Shown in pieces: positions 18,484 through 26,440 of a stretch of DNA of 64,000 bases. The notes beneath the pieces are model-generated. The model did not search any database. It saw only the letters and a list, made by a program, of their open reading frames with translations, and was not told the origin of the DNA. The stretch's first letter is position 1. Each line of letters begins with the position of its first letter. Position numbers and translations under genes: made by a program. The DNA comes from Dysgonomonas sp. UBA5412 (GTDB lineage: Bacteria; Bacteroidota; Bacteroidia; Bacteroidales; Dysgonomonadaceae): positions 24,101 through 88,100 of the forward strand of contig DHNQ01000008.1 of assembly GCA_002409595.1 (NCBI GenBank), in the 5' to 3' direction.

Positions 18484-18491
18484 CAAAGATA
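18484..18491 (-). promoter_or_regulatory. -7 promoter element for the riboswitch transcript
   Basis: The minus strand reads TATCTTTG, an exact consensus match immediately upstream of the riboswitch. Confidence 0.6.
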
Positions 18492-18533
18492 TATAATAAA
18501 TATTGAGGATGTATTTTTTAACTCCAAAAGTTA

Positions 18534-18571
18534 TAAAAAAAAACACCATTTCTATAATGTATAGAAATGGT
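18534..18571 (-). terminator. rho-independent terminator for rplY-pth-hslR
   Basis: On the minus strand ACCATTTCTAT and ATAGAAATGGT form an 11-bp stem with a 5-base loop, then a run of nine or more T. It follows the S4-protein stop at 18606. Confidence 0.9.
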
Positions 18572-18605
18572 ATTGCATATATTAGTAAGAAATCTAAATT
18601 TTGCT

Positions 18606-19034
18606 CTAATCTTCATCAAGATCCCAATCTTCAAAGAAGGAATAATCTTCTGCAAACTGATCTAAATCCCGACGATCTTTCTTTGTCGGTCTTCCAGTAC
18701 CTCTGGCACGATCAACAAAGCCGGTAATCTTGGATAATTCTAAAATTTCTAATTGAGAGGCAGATGTTACATCCCGCATAAATTCGGGAACAAGCTTTGC
18801 TCCCATTCTATTCTCAGCAAGAGCTAAAACCTCGAATGAATAAGTAACTGGAGGACGACGAACTTCTATAACATCGCCTACCTTTATCATACGCGAAGGC
18901 TTTATGGTAATCCCTTTTATAGTGATACGTCCTTTCTTACAAGCTTCTATTGCTATCGTCCTTGTTTTAAACAGACGGACAGCCCAAAGCCATTTATCTA
19001 TACGGACTTCATTTTTCGGTTCACCTTTAGCCAT
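18606..19034 (-). CDS. S4-domain RNA-binding protein, HslR/Hsp15-like
   Basis: The protein has 142 aa from ATG 19034. A GTG at 19040 would overlap the pth stop and add two residues. The S4 domain occupies residues about 8-70: 'RIDKWLWAVRLFKTRTIAIEACKKGRITIKG'. This matches ribosome-associated Hsp15, which binds 50S subunits carrying nascent chains. The tail 'GTGRPTKKDRRDLDQF' is typical of Hsp15. The C-terminus is acidic (EDWDLDED). It is the third gene of rplY-pth-hslR, a translation-quality operon. Confidence 0.9.
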   Translation of the reverse strand: MAKGEPKNEVRIDKWLWAVRLFKTRTIAIEACKKGRITIKGITIKPSRMIKVGDVIEVRRPPVTYSFEVLALAENRMGAKLVPEFMRDVTSASQLEILELSKITGFVDRARGTGRPTKKDRRDLDQFAEDYSFFEDWDLDED

Positions 19035-19036
19035 AA

Positions 19037-19600
19037 TCACTTATTGTTATATGCATTCATCGTATTTTGTATTCCTGCCAGACAGAAACTCTTTACAATA
19101 TCAACACACGTTTCTAATTTTGCAGGTAATGCAACCTCTTCTTCGTCTGAGAAGTTATCCAAAACATAATCGACTTGTCTTCCTTTAGGAAAGTCACTCC
19201 CTATACCAAACCGTAAACGGGCATAAGTCTGAGTACTCAAAATAGCTTGTATATGCTTCAATCCATTATGTCCGGCATCGCTCCCTTTTCCTTTCAGTCT
19301 CAACGTTCCGAATGGAAGAGCCAAATCATCGACAATAACCAAAAGATTCTCAATCGGTACTTTTTCTTGATTCAACCAATAACGAACTGCATTTCCACTT
19401 AAATTCATATAAGTAGAAGGTTTTAAAAGAATAAGTGTACGACCTTTAATTTTAGTCTCGGATACAAACCCGTAACGCTTATCCTCAAAAACAGCATTGG
19501 ACGCTTCTGCTAAAGCGTCCAATACTCTGAATCCTATATTGTGGCGGGTATATTCGTACTCTCTGCCGACATTACCCAGTCCGACAATTAAATATTTCAT
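19037..19600 (-). CDS. pth: peptidyl-tRNA hydrolase
   Basis: This 187-aa enzyme releases tRNA from prematurely dropped peptidyl-tRNA. Family motifs are 'LIVGLGNVGREYEYTRHNIGFRVLD' with the catalytic His near residue 20, 'KPSTYMNLSG', 'VIVDDLALPFGTLRLKGKGSDAGHNGLK' and 'RFGIGSDFPKG'. It lies 27 bases after rplY, and its stop abuts the start of hslR, so they are probably one transcript. Confidence 0.97.
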   Translation of the reverse strand: MKYLIVGLGNVGREYEYTRHNIGFRVLDALAEASNAVFEDKRYGFVSETKIKGRTLILLKPSTYMNLSGNAVRYWLNQEKVPIENLLVIVDDLALPFGTLRLKGKGSDAGHNGLKHIQAILSTQTYARLRFGIGSDFPKGRQVDYVLDNFSDEEEVALPAKLETCVDIVKSFCLAGIQNTMNAYNNK

Positions 19601-19627
19601 TTAATTAATTTCTTTTCTTGAAAGCTA

Positions 19628-20209
19628 TTAACCGTTTTTAGCAGCAAGACCTCTTGCTGCACGAGTCAATTGAACGCGACATACAACTGCATTCTTAGCA
19701 TTCAACAGTTCTAGTCCTTCAAAATGTAATTCGCCTACCTGAATAGATTTACCCAATGCAAGGCTTGCAACATCAACATGTACTTTTTCAGGAACTTTAT
19801 CGTAGTTAGCTTTTACTTTAAGTTTACGCAAGTCTAAAGATAATTTACCCCCTGCTTTAACACCTTCTGCCAATCCGTCAAGAACTACCGGCACGTCAAT
19901 AACGATTGGTTTATTCTCGAATACGTGAAGGAAGTCTAAGTGAAGAATTTCATCTGTTACAGGATGTACTTGCACATCTTTCAATATTGCTTTATAGTTA
20001 TCTTTACCTACAGTAAGGTCTACCAAGAATATTTCGGGAGTATAAATAAGTTTACGTACATCGCTATTAGTTACAACAAAGTGAATTGCTTTGTCTGCTT
20101 TTTCACCACCATAAATAACAGCAGGGATTTTATTTTCTGCACGTAAAGCTTTTGTTGCTTTTTTGCCAAGGTCAGTTCTTACTTCACCTTTTAGTTCAAA
20201 TGTTTTCAT
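19628..20209 (-). CDS. rplY: 50S ribosomal protein L25 (Ctc type)
   Basis: This 193-aa protein is the long Ctc/TL5 form. The N-terminal 5S-rRNA-binding beta-barrel has 'GKKATKALRAENKIPAVIYGG', and 'LDFLHV' marks its end. A C-terminal beta domain follows ('VHVDVASLALGKSIQVGELH'). It is the first gene of the rplY-pth-hslR operon, whose rplY-pth adjacency is widely conserved. Confidence 0.96.
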   Translation of the reverse strand: MKTFELKGEVRTDLGKKATKALRAENKIPAVIYGGEKADKAIHFVVTNSDVRKLIYTPEIFLVDLTVGKDNYKAILKDVQVHPVTDEILHLDFLHVFENKPIVIDVPVVLDGLAEGVKAGGKLSLDLRKLKVKANYDKVPEKVHVDVASLALGKSIQVGELHFEGLELLNAKNAVVCRVQLTRAARGLAAKNG

Positions 20210-20291
20210 TTCAATTTTTAAATTAATGTGTTACTCAAATTAAGGAGTTGCTTCCTTATTCCCATCACACGTACGGGCCTATAAAGCGGTG

Positions 20292-20299
20292 CAAAGATA
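20292..20299 (-). promoter_or_regulatory. -7 promoter element for rplY
   Basis: The minus strand reads TATCTTTG, an exact consensus match, 83 bases before the start at 20209. Confidence 0.5.
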
Positions 20300-20335
20300 A
20301 TTCTTTTACTTTTATCTTCCTAATATATCTATTAA

Positions 20336-20372
20336 TAAAAAACAGCCACCTCTTATGTAGAGATGACTGTTT
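20336..20372 (-). terminator. rho-independent terminator for gpmA
   Basis: The minus-strand RNA forms a 13-bp stem (AACAGUCAUCUCU with AGAGGUGGCUGUU, two G-U pairs), followed by a U-run. It begins 23 bases after the gpmA stop. Confidence 0.85.
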
Positions 20373-20394
20373 ATATTTAATCGAAATAGTTAAC

Positions 20395-21141
20395 TTATTT
20401 CTTCTTTCCTTGATTAGCAACAGCGTCCATTAATTTTTTAATTTCTTCAGGATCTCCTAAAAAATAATCTTTTACAAGATTCAAATCATCATCAAATTCG
20501 AATACATAAGGAACGGCAGTAGGTAAGTTAAGGCTGATGATATCTTTATCAGATATACCTTTCAGATATTTGATTATACCACGTAAACTGTTACCATGCG
20601 CTGCAACAACGATTTCATCATGGTGCATTAACGATGGATATATAACTTCTTGCCAATATGGTAAAATACGTTCTACCGTTTCTTTCAATGCTTCTGTCTG
20701 AGGAATAAAAGCTTTAGGAACATCTGCGTAACGTGGATCTTGTGATGCTGAGCGCGGATCTGTTGGCTCTAGTGGAGCGGGTGGCACATCGTAGCTACGT
20801 CTCCAGATAAGCACTTGTTCATCTCCATATTTTTCAGCAGTTTCAGCTTTGTTCAAGCCTTGAAGCATACCATAATGTTTCTCATTCAAACGCCATGTTT
20901 TTTCAACAGGAATCCAATCAAGATCCATTTGATCAAGAATATTATTTAATGTCTTTACAGCTCTTTTCAGATAAGAGGTGTAAGCCAATGTAAAATTAAA
21001 GCCTTCTTTTTTCAATAATTGTCCGGCTTTAACAGCTTCTTGCAATCCCTGTTCCGATAAATCAACATTAGTCCATCCCGTAAAGCGATTTTCTTTATTC
21101 CATACGCTTTCTCCGTGGCGAATCAATACTACTCTTTTCAT
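20395..21141 (-). CDS. gpmA: 2,3-bisphosphoglycerate-dependent phosphoglycerate mutase
   Basis: This 248-aa glycolytic enzyme interconverts 3- and 2-phosphoglycerate. It has the phospho-His motif 'LIRHGESVWNKENRFTGWTNVDLSEQG' (His near residue 8), 'NEKHYGMLQGLNKAE', 'RRSYDVPPAP' and the second catalytic His in 'VVAAHGNSLRGI'. The C-terminal tail with lysines is the flexible lid. It is monocistronic, with its own promoter and terminator. Confidence 0.97.
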   Translation of the reverse strand: MKRVVLIRHGESVWNKENRFTGWTNVDLSEQGLQEAVKAGQLLKKEGFNFTLAYTSYLKRAVKTLNNILDQMDLDWIPVEKTWRLNEKHYGMLQGLNKAETAEKYGDEQVLIWRRSYDVPPAPLEPTDPRSASQDPRYADVPKAFIPQTEALKETVERILPYWQEVIYPSLMHHDEIVVAAHGNSLRGIIKYLKGISDKDIISLNLPTAVPYVFEFDDDLNLVKDYFLGDPEEIKKLMDAVANQGKKK

Positions 21142-21179
21142 GTTATGTTTATTTTTTTATTTATGAATTTTCGATAATA

Positions 21180-21187
21180 CAAAGTTA
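21180..21187 (-). promoter_or_regulatory. -7 promoter element for gpmA
   Basis: The minus strand reads TAACTTTG, an exact match, 38 bases before the start at 21141. Confidence 0.55.
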
Positions 21188-21195
21188 TTAAAATA

Positions 21196-21207
21196 GTAAC
21201 ATGTTAC
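21196..21207. promoter_or_regulatory. 12-bp palindrome upstream of the gpmA -7 element
   Basis: GTAACATGTTAC is a perfect palindrome starting 8 bases upstream of the gpmA -7 box. Its position fits an operator overlapping the spacer or -33 region. CRP/FNR-family sites have comparable symmetry. The regulator is unknown. Confidence 0.35.
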
Positions 21208-21274
21208 AAGACTCACTCAGTAAGATTTAATGCTTATTCTTATTTCATTTAACTAAGCTTGAGCCTGAGATATA

Positions 21275-22261
21275 TCAGGCATCTTCAGACAGGGGCATTA
21301 TATTATCTAATATGACAAATAGATCATTCATCGTATCTGTTCGGAGCATCGCAACACGGGTTTTCTTAAAATCGGGAATACCTTTAAACAACGAACTTGC
21401 AGCCAAATGGCGGCGACTATGTATGATGCCACCCCGCTCTCCGGATAGTTCTACATTTTTCCGAATCAAATCTTTCAAGACATTAATATACCAATCGAAA
21501 TCTCTTTTGGGCAAAAGATTTCCGTTATTCAGATAAAATTTTGTTTCCTCAAAAATCCACGGACTACCAATACTACCTCTACCTATCATCACCGCATCAA
21601 CTCCGGTTTCGTCAAAGCGTTTTTTGCAAATTTCAGGTGTAGTAACATCTCCATTTCCTATGATAGGAATATTCATTCGAGCGTTATTTTTCACTGCGCC
21701 AATCAAAGACCAATCGGCTTCTCCTGAATACATTTGAGCACGTGTGCGTCCATGCAAAGTTAAAGCCTTTATTCCCGTATCCTGTAACCGCTCGGCGAGT
21801 TCAACTATTATTTTAGAATCATTGTCCCATCCCAAACGAGTCTTGACTGTGACTGGTATTTTCACAGCTTCTACCACAGCTTTAGTAATTTCGACCATCA
21901 AGTCGGGCGTTTTCATCATACCCGAACCGGCTCCTTTTCCAGCAACTTTCTTTACCGGGCAGCCAAAATTAATATCGAGTATATCAGGGCTAGCCTCTTC
22001 GCATATTTTTGCAGCCTCGACCATAGAGTCAACGTCTCGTCCGTATATCTGTATTGCCACCGGACGTTCTTCGTCACTAATGGTCAACTTAGCTTTAGTC
22101 TTATTTACATGTCTGATAAGAGCGTCACTGGATACAAATTCGGTATAAACCATATCTGCGCCAAATTGCTTACAGAGCAATCGAAATCCCATATCTGTTA
22201 CGTCTTCCATCGGAGCCAGAAAAACGGGATTCGAAGGAAAATTTATATCGCCAATCTTCAT
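21275..22261 (-). CDS. dusB: tRNA-dihydrouridine synthase
   Basis: This 328-aa flavoenzyme reduces uridines in the tRNA D-loop. The TIM barrel begins 'NPVFLAPMEDVTDMGFR'. Other motifs are 'YTEFVSSDALI', 'IQIYGRDVDSM', 'DINFGCPVKKVAGKGAGSG' with the catalytic Cys near residue 100, 'TVKTRLGW', 'LHGRTRAQMYSG', 'IIGNGDV' and 'VMIGRGSIGSPWIF' for phosphate binding of FMN. The DusB subclass is suggested by NFGCPVKKV and GSGMMKTP. A short spacer separates it from mnmD upstream. Confidence 0.95.
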   Translation of the reverse strand: MKIGDINFPSNPVFLAPMEDVTDMGFRLLCKQFGADMVYTEFVSSDALIRHVNKTKAKLTISDEERPVAIQIYGRDVDSMVEAAKICEEASPDILDINFGCPVKKVAGKGAGSGMMKTPDLMVEITKAVVEAVKIPVTVKTRLGWDNDSKIIVELAERLQDTGIKALTLHGRTRAQMYSGEADWSLIGAVKNNARMNIPIIGNGDVTTPEICKKRFDETGVDAVMIGRGSIGSPWIFEETKFYLNNGNLLPKRDFDWYINVLKDLIRKNVELSGERGGIIHSRRHLAASSLFKGIPDFKKTRVAMLRTDTMNDLFVILDNIMPLSEDA

Positions 22262-22333
22262 TCTAAATAATTTTCGAAAAAGAGTACAAATATATATCTT
22301 TTATCACAAGATATAAAACATAGAGAGAAGCTC

Positions 22334-23017
22334 TTAAATTACAGATCCTTTTACAGCTCTCAGCATTTCTCTTTTTCCGGGAGGGCCGGGTAAACGCTCT
22401 GTTTTATATCCCGATTGTTGCATCATACGACGGATAACACCTTTTGCACAATATGTAACAAGAATACCTTGGTCGTTAGAAATTAGATAAAGTTTATCAA
22501 AAATTTCCTGCTTCCACATATCAGGTTGCTTATCAGGAGCAAAAGCGTCGAAATAGACTAAGTCTACAAACTCCGTTATCTGATTGAAGTCAAAATTAGT
22601 AAAATCAGCTTGTATCTTTTCTAAACAAAACTGAGGGGTAATGTCTATCCGTTTGTTCCAGCCAGCCTCGTGTAACTGATAATATAACGATTGCTGTTGT
22701 TGTGAGTATCCATTAGGATAATTAAGTTGTCGAATAAGAGTTGTTGACAATGGATATGCTTCTATACTGGTATAATGTATTCTCTTGACATTATATTGTG
22801 AATCAAGTAAAGTCAGAAAAGCATTGAGTCCCGTACCAAATCCAATTTCGAGAATATGTACAACATCTTTTTGTGTATGCCTCAAACCGGCTTCAATAAA
22901 TACATGCTGCGACTCTTGTATCGCTCCGTTTACTGAATGATAGTGCTCATTGAGTTCGGGTATAAAAAGAGTGTGAGACCCGTCAGCGGTTAATTCGATC
23001 ACAGGTTTCACACTCAT
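22334..23017 (-). CDS. mnmD: tRNA (5-methylaminomethyl-2-thiouridine)(34)-methyltransferase
   Basis: This 227-aa SAM-dependent methyltransferase corresponds to the N-terminal half of E. coli MnmC, without the oxidase half. It completes mnm5s2U at the wobble base. Motif I is 'ILEIGFGTGLNAFLT' near residue 55. 'VYFDAFAPDKQPDMW' near residue 153 is diagnostic for the family (Methyltransf_30). 'LVTYCAKGVIRRMMQQSGY' and 'PGPPGKREMLRA' follow. It is the last gene of porV-ispF-mnmD, 19 bases after ispF. Confidence 0.93.
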   Translation of the reverse strand: MSVKPVIELTADGSHTLFIPELNEHYHSVNGAIQESQHVFIEAGLRHTQKDVVHILEIGFGTGLNAFLTLLDSQYNVKRIHYTSIEAYPLSTTLIRQLNYPNGYSQQQQSLYYQLHEAGWNKRIDITPQFCLEKIQADFTNFDFNQITEFVDLVYFDAFAPDKQPDMWKQEIFDKLYLISNDQGILVTYCAKGVIRRMMQQSGYKTERLPGPPGKREMLRAVKGSVI

Positions 23018-23036
23018 TTCACTTCGTGTTTAATTA

Positions 23037-23516
23037 TCACTTTTTTTCTATTAGCGCAACTGCATAAGCAGAAAAACCTTCCTCACGCCCTACAAATCCC
23101 ATTTTTTCGGAAGTTGTAGCTTTAATAGAAATATCTTCGTCTGAGATTTTTAAAATCTCAGCTATTACTTTTTGCATTTGAGGTATATGAGGATTAATCT
23201 TGGGACGTTCTGCACAAATAGTCGCATCAATATTCCCTATTGTATATCCCTTTTCGGTAATTACCTCTAACGTTTTAGCCAATAAAAGCTTACTATCTAC
23301 GCCTTTATATTCGGAAGCTGTATCCGGAAAATGAAATCCTATATCACGTAAATTAGCAGCTCCCAATATAGCATCGCATATAGCATGAAGCAGAACATCG
23401 GCATCGGAATGCCCTAAAAGACCTTGTGTATGTTCGATCTTAACGCCGCCGAGCCATAAGGCTCTATTATCAGCAAGCCGATGAACGTCGTAACCAAACC
23501 CTACGCGTATTTTCAT
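23037..23516 (-). CDS. ispF: 2-C-methyl-D-erythritol 2,4-cyclodiphosphate synthase
   Basis: This 159-aa enzyme of the MEP isoprenoid pathway has 'RVGFGYDVHRL' (metal-binding Asp and His near residues 9-11), 'LLGHSDADVLLHAICDAILGAA' (metal-binding His), 'DIGFHFPDT' and 'KATTSEKMGFVGREEG'. It sits 18 bases after porV. The porV-ispF order also occurs in Porphyromonas, as far as I recall. Confidence 0.97.
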   Translation of the reverse strand: MKIRVGFGYDVHRLADNRALWLGGVKIEHTQGLLGHSDADVLLHAICDAILGAANLRDIGFHFPDTASEYKGVDSKLLLAKTLEVITEKGYTIGNIDATICAERPKINPHIPQMQKVIAEILKISDEDISIKATTSEKMGFVGREEGFSAYAVALIEKK

Positions 23517-23534
23517 TACAATTTCCTTATATTT

Positions 23535-24704
23535 TTATCTAAATAAATTCTTCATTCCCTCAAGATCAAATGCCAAAGAGAAACGAAGAGTCTGATCTAA
23601 TGGATTTTGTTGAGCAGTTGCTAACATATATGCAACATCTAATTGAAATGCAGTCAATTTAAATCCGGCTCCGAATGACATATATTGACGGTTACCTTTC
23701 ATCTTATTTTCATAAAAATAACCGGTGCGCACTCTGAATTTATTATCATAGTCGTATTCTGCTCCCAATGACCACATTATTTCTTTCATTTCTTCTGAAA
23801 ATCCACCGGGTGCATCACCAAATGATTTGAATATTCCCGAAATAGGATTTATATCCTTATAATCTTGTATACGTTTATCAAAATCGGATTGAGACTCACC
23901 TTCTTTACGTACAGGAGGAGTTGGTACTAACAATTTGTTTATATCTGCACTAATTGACAGTGTACTCACATCATTCATCGGATACATCAAAGACGCACCT
24001 AAACGTAGGTTAGTAGGCAAAAACTGATCTCTCGATCCGCCTGTAGTTGCTATCTTAGTACCGATATTAGATATATTGAAACCAAAGCTCAACAAGCTTT
24101 CCGATTGCCCGATATTAACATACGATTCGTTATATCCTGCAATATCAGCAGCCCAAGCATTTCCCGGAGATGTTTCTTCATCAGCTCCTGAATAATCGGC
24201 ACGAATATATCGTACTGTAACTGATCCTGAAAATGTTTCAGTTAATTTACGTGAATAGCCAAGATCAATAGCTAATTCGTGAGGACTTAATGTTTGTCCA
24301 TTCCAGCCATTTTCATTTGCAACCTTTATATCACCAATAGAGAAATAACGAATAGAGGCACTTAAAGCCTGATTATTATCATTTCCTAATTTATAATAAC
24401 CGACGCCATAAACCAAAGCGATATCATTGATAATTTTTCTTAACCATGGAGTATAAGACAAACCAAAGCCTGCCTTGCTTGGAGAGAATGCGTATTTGGC
24501 TGCATTCCAGTGTTGTGAATATACATCAGGTGCAGTAGCGACTCCGGCATCCCCCATACCTCCTCCTCGTGCATCAGGAGCGATAGCCAGTGAAGGCATT
24601 GCTGTTTGTATAGGGTTAATATCTTCTTGCGCTGATACGGATACACAAAAAGCGGTCATAGCTAAAGCATTTATCAGTAAGACCTTTTTCACAAAATTCT
24701 TCAT
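23535..24704 (-). CDS. porV: type IX secretion system outer membrane protein PorV
   Basis: This 389-aa outer membrane beta-barrel has a Sec signal peptide ending ...SVSAQ. The mature N-terminus 'ALAIAPDARGGGMGDAG'-type motif (here 'SLAIAPDARGGGMGDAGVAT'), followed by 'DVYSQHWNAAKYAFSP', is diagnostic of PorV/LptO, the shuttle that hands T9SS cargo to the PorU sortase. The barrel ends with 'LRFSLAFDLEGM'. porU, its usual neighbour, is not found upstream, where 135 non-coding bases separate it from an unrelated FAH-family gene. Confidence 0.95.
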   Translation of the reverse strand: MKNFVKKVLLINALAMTAFCVSVSAQEDINPIQTAMPSLAIAPDARGGGMGDAGVATAPDVYSQHWNAAKYAFSPSKAGFGLSYTPWLRKIINDIALVYGVGYYKLGNDNNQALSASIRYFSIGDIKVANENGWNGQTLSPHELAIDLGYSRKLTETFSGSVTVRYIRADYSGADEETSPGNAWAADIAGYNESYVNIGQSESLLSFGFNISNIGTKIATTGGSRDQFLPTNLRLGASLMYPMNDVSTLSISADINKLLVPTPPVRKEGESQSDFDKRIQDYKDINPISGIFKSFGDAPGGFSEEMKEIMWSLGAEYDYDNKFRVRTGYFYENKMKGNRQYMSFGAGFKLTAFQLDVAYMLATAQQNPLDQTLRFSLAFDLEGMKNLFR

Positions 24705-24839
24705 TTATTGTACTTTTTATTATTTTACGTAATTTGTTGATCGGGTTAAGGTATATATAGTTTGTTTATCCTTTCCTAAATAGGAAACTCACATTTATAA
24801 ATTTTATTGTTTTTACAGCAACATTTAACATTCTTGTTT

Positions 24840-25466
24840 CTAACAAATATGCAAATCAAATAGTTCATCACCTTCCAGAATTCCTATCAAATGATTTCCT
24901 ATCGACACTCTACCTACTCCGGCAGGCGTTCCGGTAAAGATAAGATCACCCGTTTTCAACGTAAAAAATCGGCTGGCATAAGCGATGATCTTATCCACAG
25001 AATGTATCATATCCGTTGTGTTGCCGGATTGAACAAGGATATCATCTATTTTTAACTGAAAATTGAGATCTGAAATATCTTTTCCATATTTATCTTTTGG
25101 GACAAATGCGCCTACAACAGCCGAATTATCAAAAGCTTTTGATATTTCCCAAGGTAGGCTTTTTTGTTTCAGTCCGGCTTGAATATCTCTGGCTGTAAAA
25201 TCAACACCTACTGTTATTTCATTATAATAACGATGGGCAAAGCGCTCTGCAATATTTTTCCCCATCTTATCTATCCGAACCACAAGTTCAGCTTCATAAT
25301 GTATCTCTGAGGAAAAGTCAGGAATATAAAATTGCTTTTTATTGTTTGAAAGTAAAGCAGTATCAGGCTTCATAAATAAAACAGGATCATCGTCTTCACT
25401 AGACAAAGCCCGATTCATTTCCTTATTATGAGATTGATAATTAAGTCCTACACAAATAATTTTCAT
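24840..25466 (-). CDS. fumarylacetoacetate hydrolase family protein
   Basis: This 208-aa protein starts at ATG 25466. A frame open to 25535 would overlap the upstream gene, and the -7 box at 25494 argues for the shorter form. Metal ligands typical of the FAH fold are the two Glu of 'IHYEAELVV' and the Asp of 'VGVDFTARDIQ'. The closing 'FTGTPAGVG' loop is present. Relatives include acylpyruvases and oxaloacetate decarboxylases or tautomerases. The exact substrate is not visible. Confidence 0.9.
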   Translation of the reverse strand: MKIICVGLNYQSHNKEMNRALSSEDDDPVLFMKPDTALLSNNKKQFYIPDFSSEIHYEAELVVRIDKMGKNIAERFAHRYYNEITVGVDFTARDIQAGLKQKSLPWEISKAFDNSAVVGAFVPKDKYGKDISDLNFQLKIDDILVQSGNTTDMIHSVDKIIAYASRFFTLKTGDLIFTGTPAGVGRVSIGNHLIGILEGDELFDLHIC

Positions 25467-25493
25467 TTGTCTTATACAAATTAAACTAAAGGA

Positions 25494-25501
25494 CAAAGAT
25501 A
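25494..25501 (-). promoter_or_regulatory. -7 promoter element for the FAH gene
   Basis: The minus strand reads TATCTTTG, an exact match, 27 bases before the ATG at 25466. It lies between the two genes and supports independent transcription. Confidence 0.5.
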
Positions 25502-25509
25502 CGCAAGAT

Positions 25510-26247
25510 TTATTTCTTTTTCTTAATACCTCCAAATAATTGTCGCATACGCATAGTCAATACACCGAAAACACCCTCAGCAAATATTCCGGAATTCATT
25601 TTAGATGTACCTAACAATCTATTGACAAATATTATAGAAACTTCTTTTATGTTAAAGCCTAAACAGTAAGCTGTATATTTCATTTCTACCTGAAAAGCAT
25701 AGCCTTTGAAACGAATATTATCCAAATCTATTGCTTCTAAAGTTCTTCGGGCATAACACACAAATCCGGCAGTAGCATCATGTACCTTCATTCCCGTAAT
25801 AAAACGAACATATTTAGATGCAAAATAAGACATCAAAACGCGCCCCATAGGCCAATTGACGACATTGACCCCACTATAATAACGAGAGCCGACAGCAAGA
25901 TCTGCTCCATTGGATTTACAAGCTTCGTACAATCGTTCCAAGTCTTTCGGATTGTGCGAAAAATCGGCATCCATTTCAAATACATACTCATACGAGCGTT
26001 CTAATGTCCAACGAAAGCCGGTTATATATGCCGTTCCTAAGCCTAATTTCCCAGCCCGTTGGATAAGAAATAATCTATCAGGAGATTCTGCCTGCAAAGA
26101 TTTTACAATAGAGGCAGTTCCATCAGGCGAACCATCGTCTATAACAAGAATATCAAAAGCTTTTGGCAAAGAGAATACAGCTTTTATTATTGCCTCTATA
26201 TTTTCTTTCTCGTTATAGGTTGGTATAATGACTATAGAATCAGACAT
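25510..26247 (-). CDS. polyprenol monophosphomannose synthase-like glycosyltransferase (GT2)
   Basis: The protein is 245 aa from ATG 26247. The ATG at 26262 is only 11 bases from the -7 box and would leave almost no leader. The GT2 motifs are 'VIIPTYNEKENI' at the N-terminus, 'LVIDDGSPDGT' and 'FEMDADFSHNPKDLERL' (the DxD metal site). 'VGSRYYSGVNVVNWP' and 'HDATAGFVCYARRTLE' are characteristic of dolichol/polyprenol-phosphate mannose synthases. It lacks the C-terminal membrane domain of some homologues. It probably supplies a lipid-linked sugar for envelope glycosylation. Confidence 0.88.
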   Translation of the reverse strand: MSDSIVIIPTYNEKENIEAIIKAVFSLPKAFDILVIDDGSPDGTASIVKSLQAESPDRLFLIQRAGKLGLGTAYITGFRWTLERSYEYVFEMDADFSHNPKDLERLYEACKSNGADLAVGSRYYSGVNVVNWPMGRVLMSYFASKYVRFITGMKVHDATAGFVCYARRTLEAIDLDNIRFKGYAFQVEMKYTAYCLGFNIKEVSIIFVNRLLGTSKMNSGIFAEGVFGVLTMRMRQLFGGIKKKK

Positions 26248-26273
26248 ATTATTTGGTTCCATTAATAGTGCTA

Positions 26274-26281
26274 CAAATGTA
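26274..26281 (-). promoter_or_regulatory. -7 promoter element for the GT2 gene
   Basis: The minus strand reads TACATTTG, an exact match. Its closeness to the ATG at 26262 favours the start at 26247. Confidence 0.5.
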
Positions 26282-26440
26282 ATATTTTAAGAATTAATTC
26301 ATCCTAAAATAAGGAATCAAAAATACTCCGAAGAACAGTCAATTAAAAATAATTAAACATCATTTATGGAATTTAATCCTTGTGAATATCTATTAAATAC
26401 AAAAGAGAACAATTTAGTAACAAAATAAAACTTAGAGATT

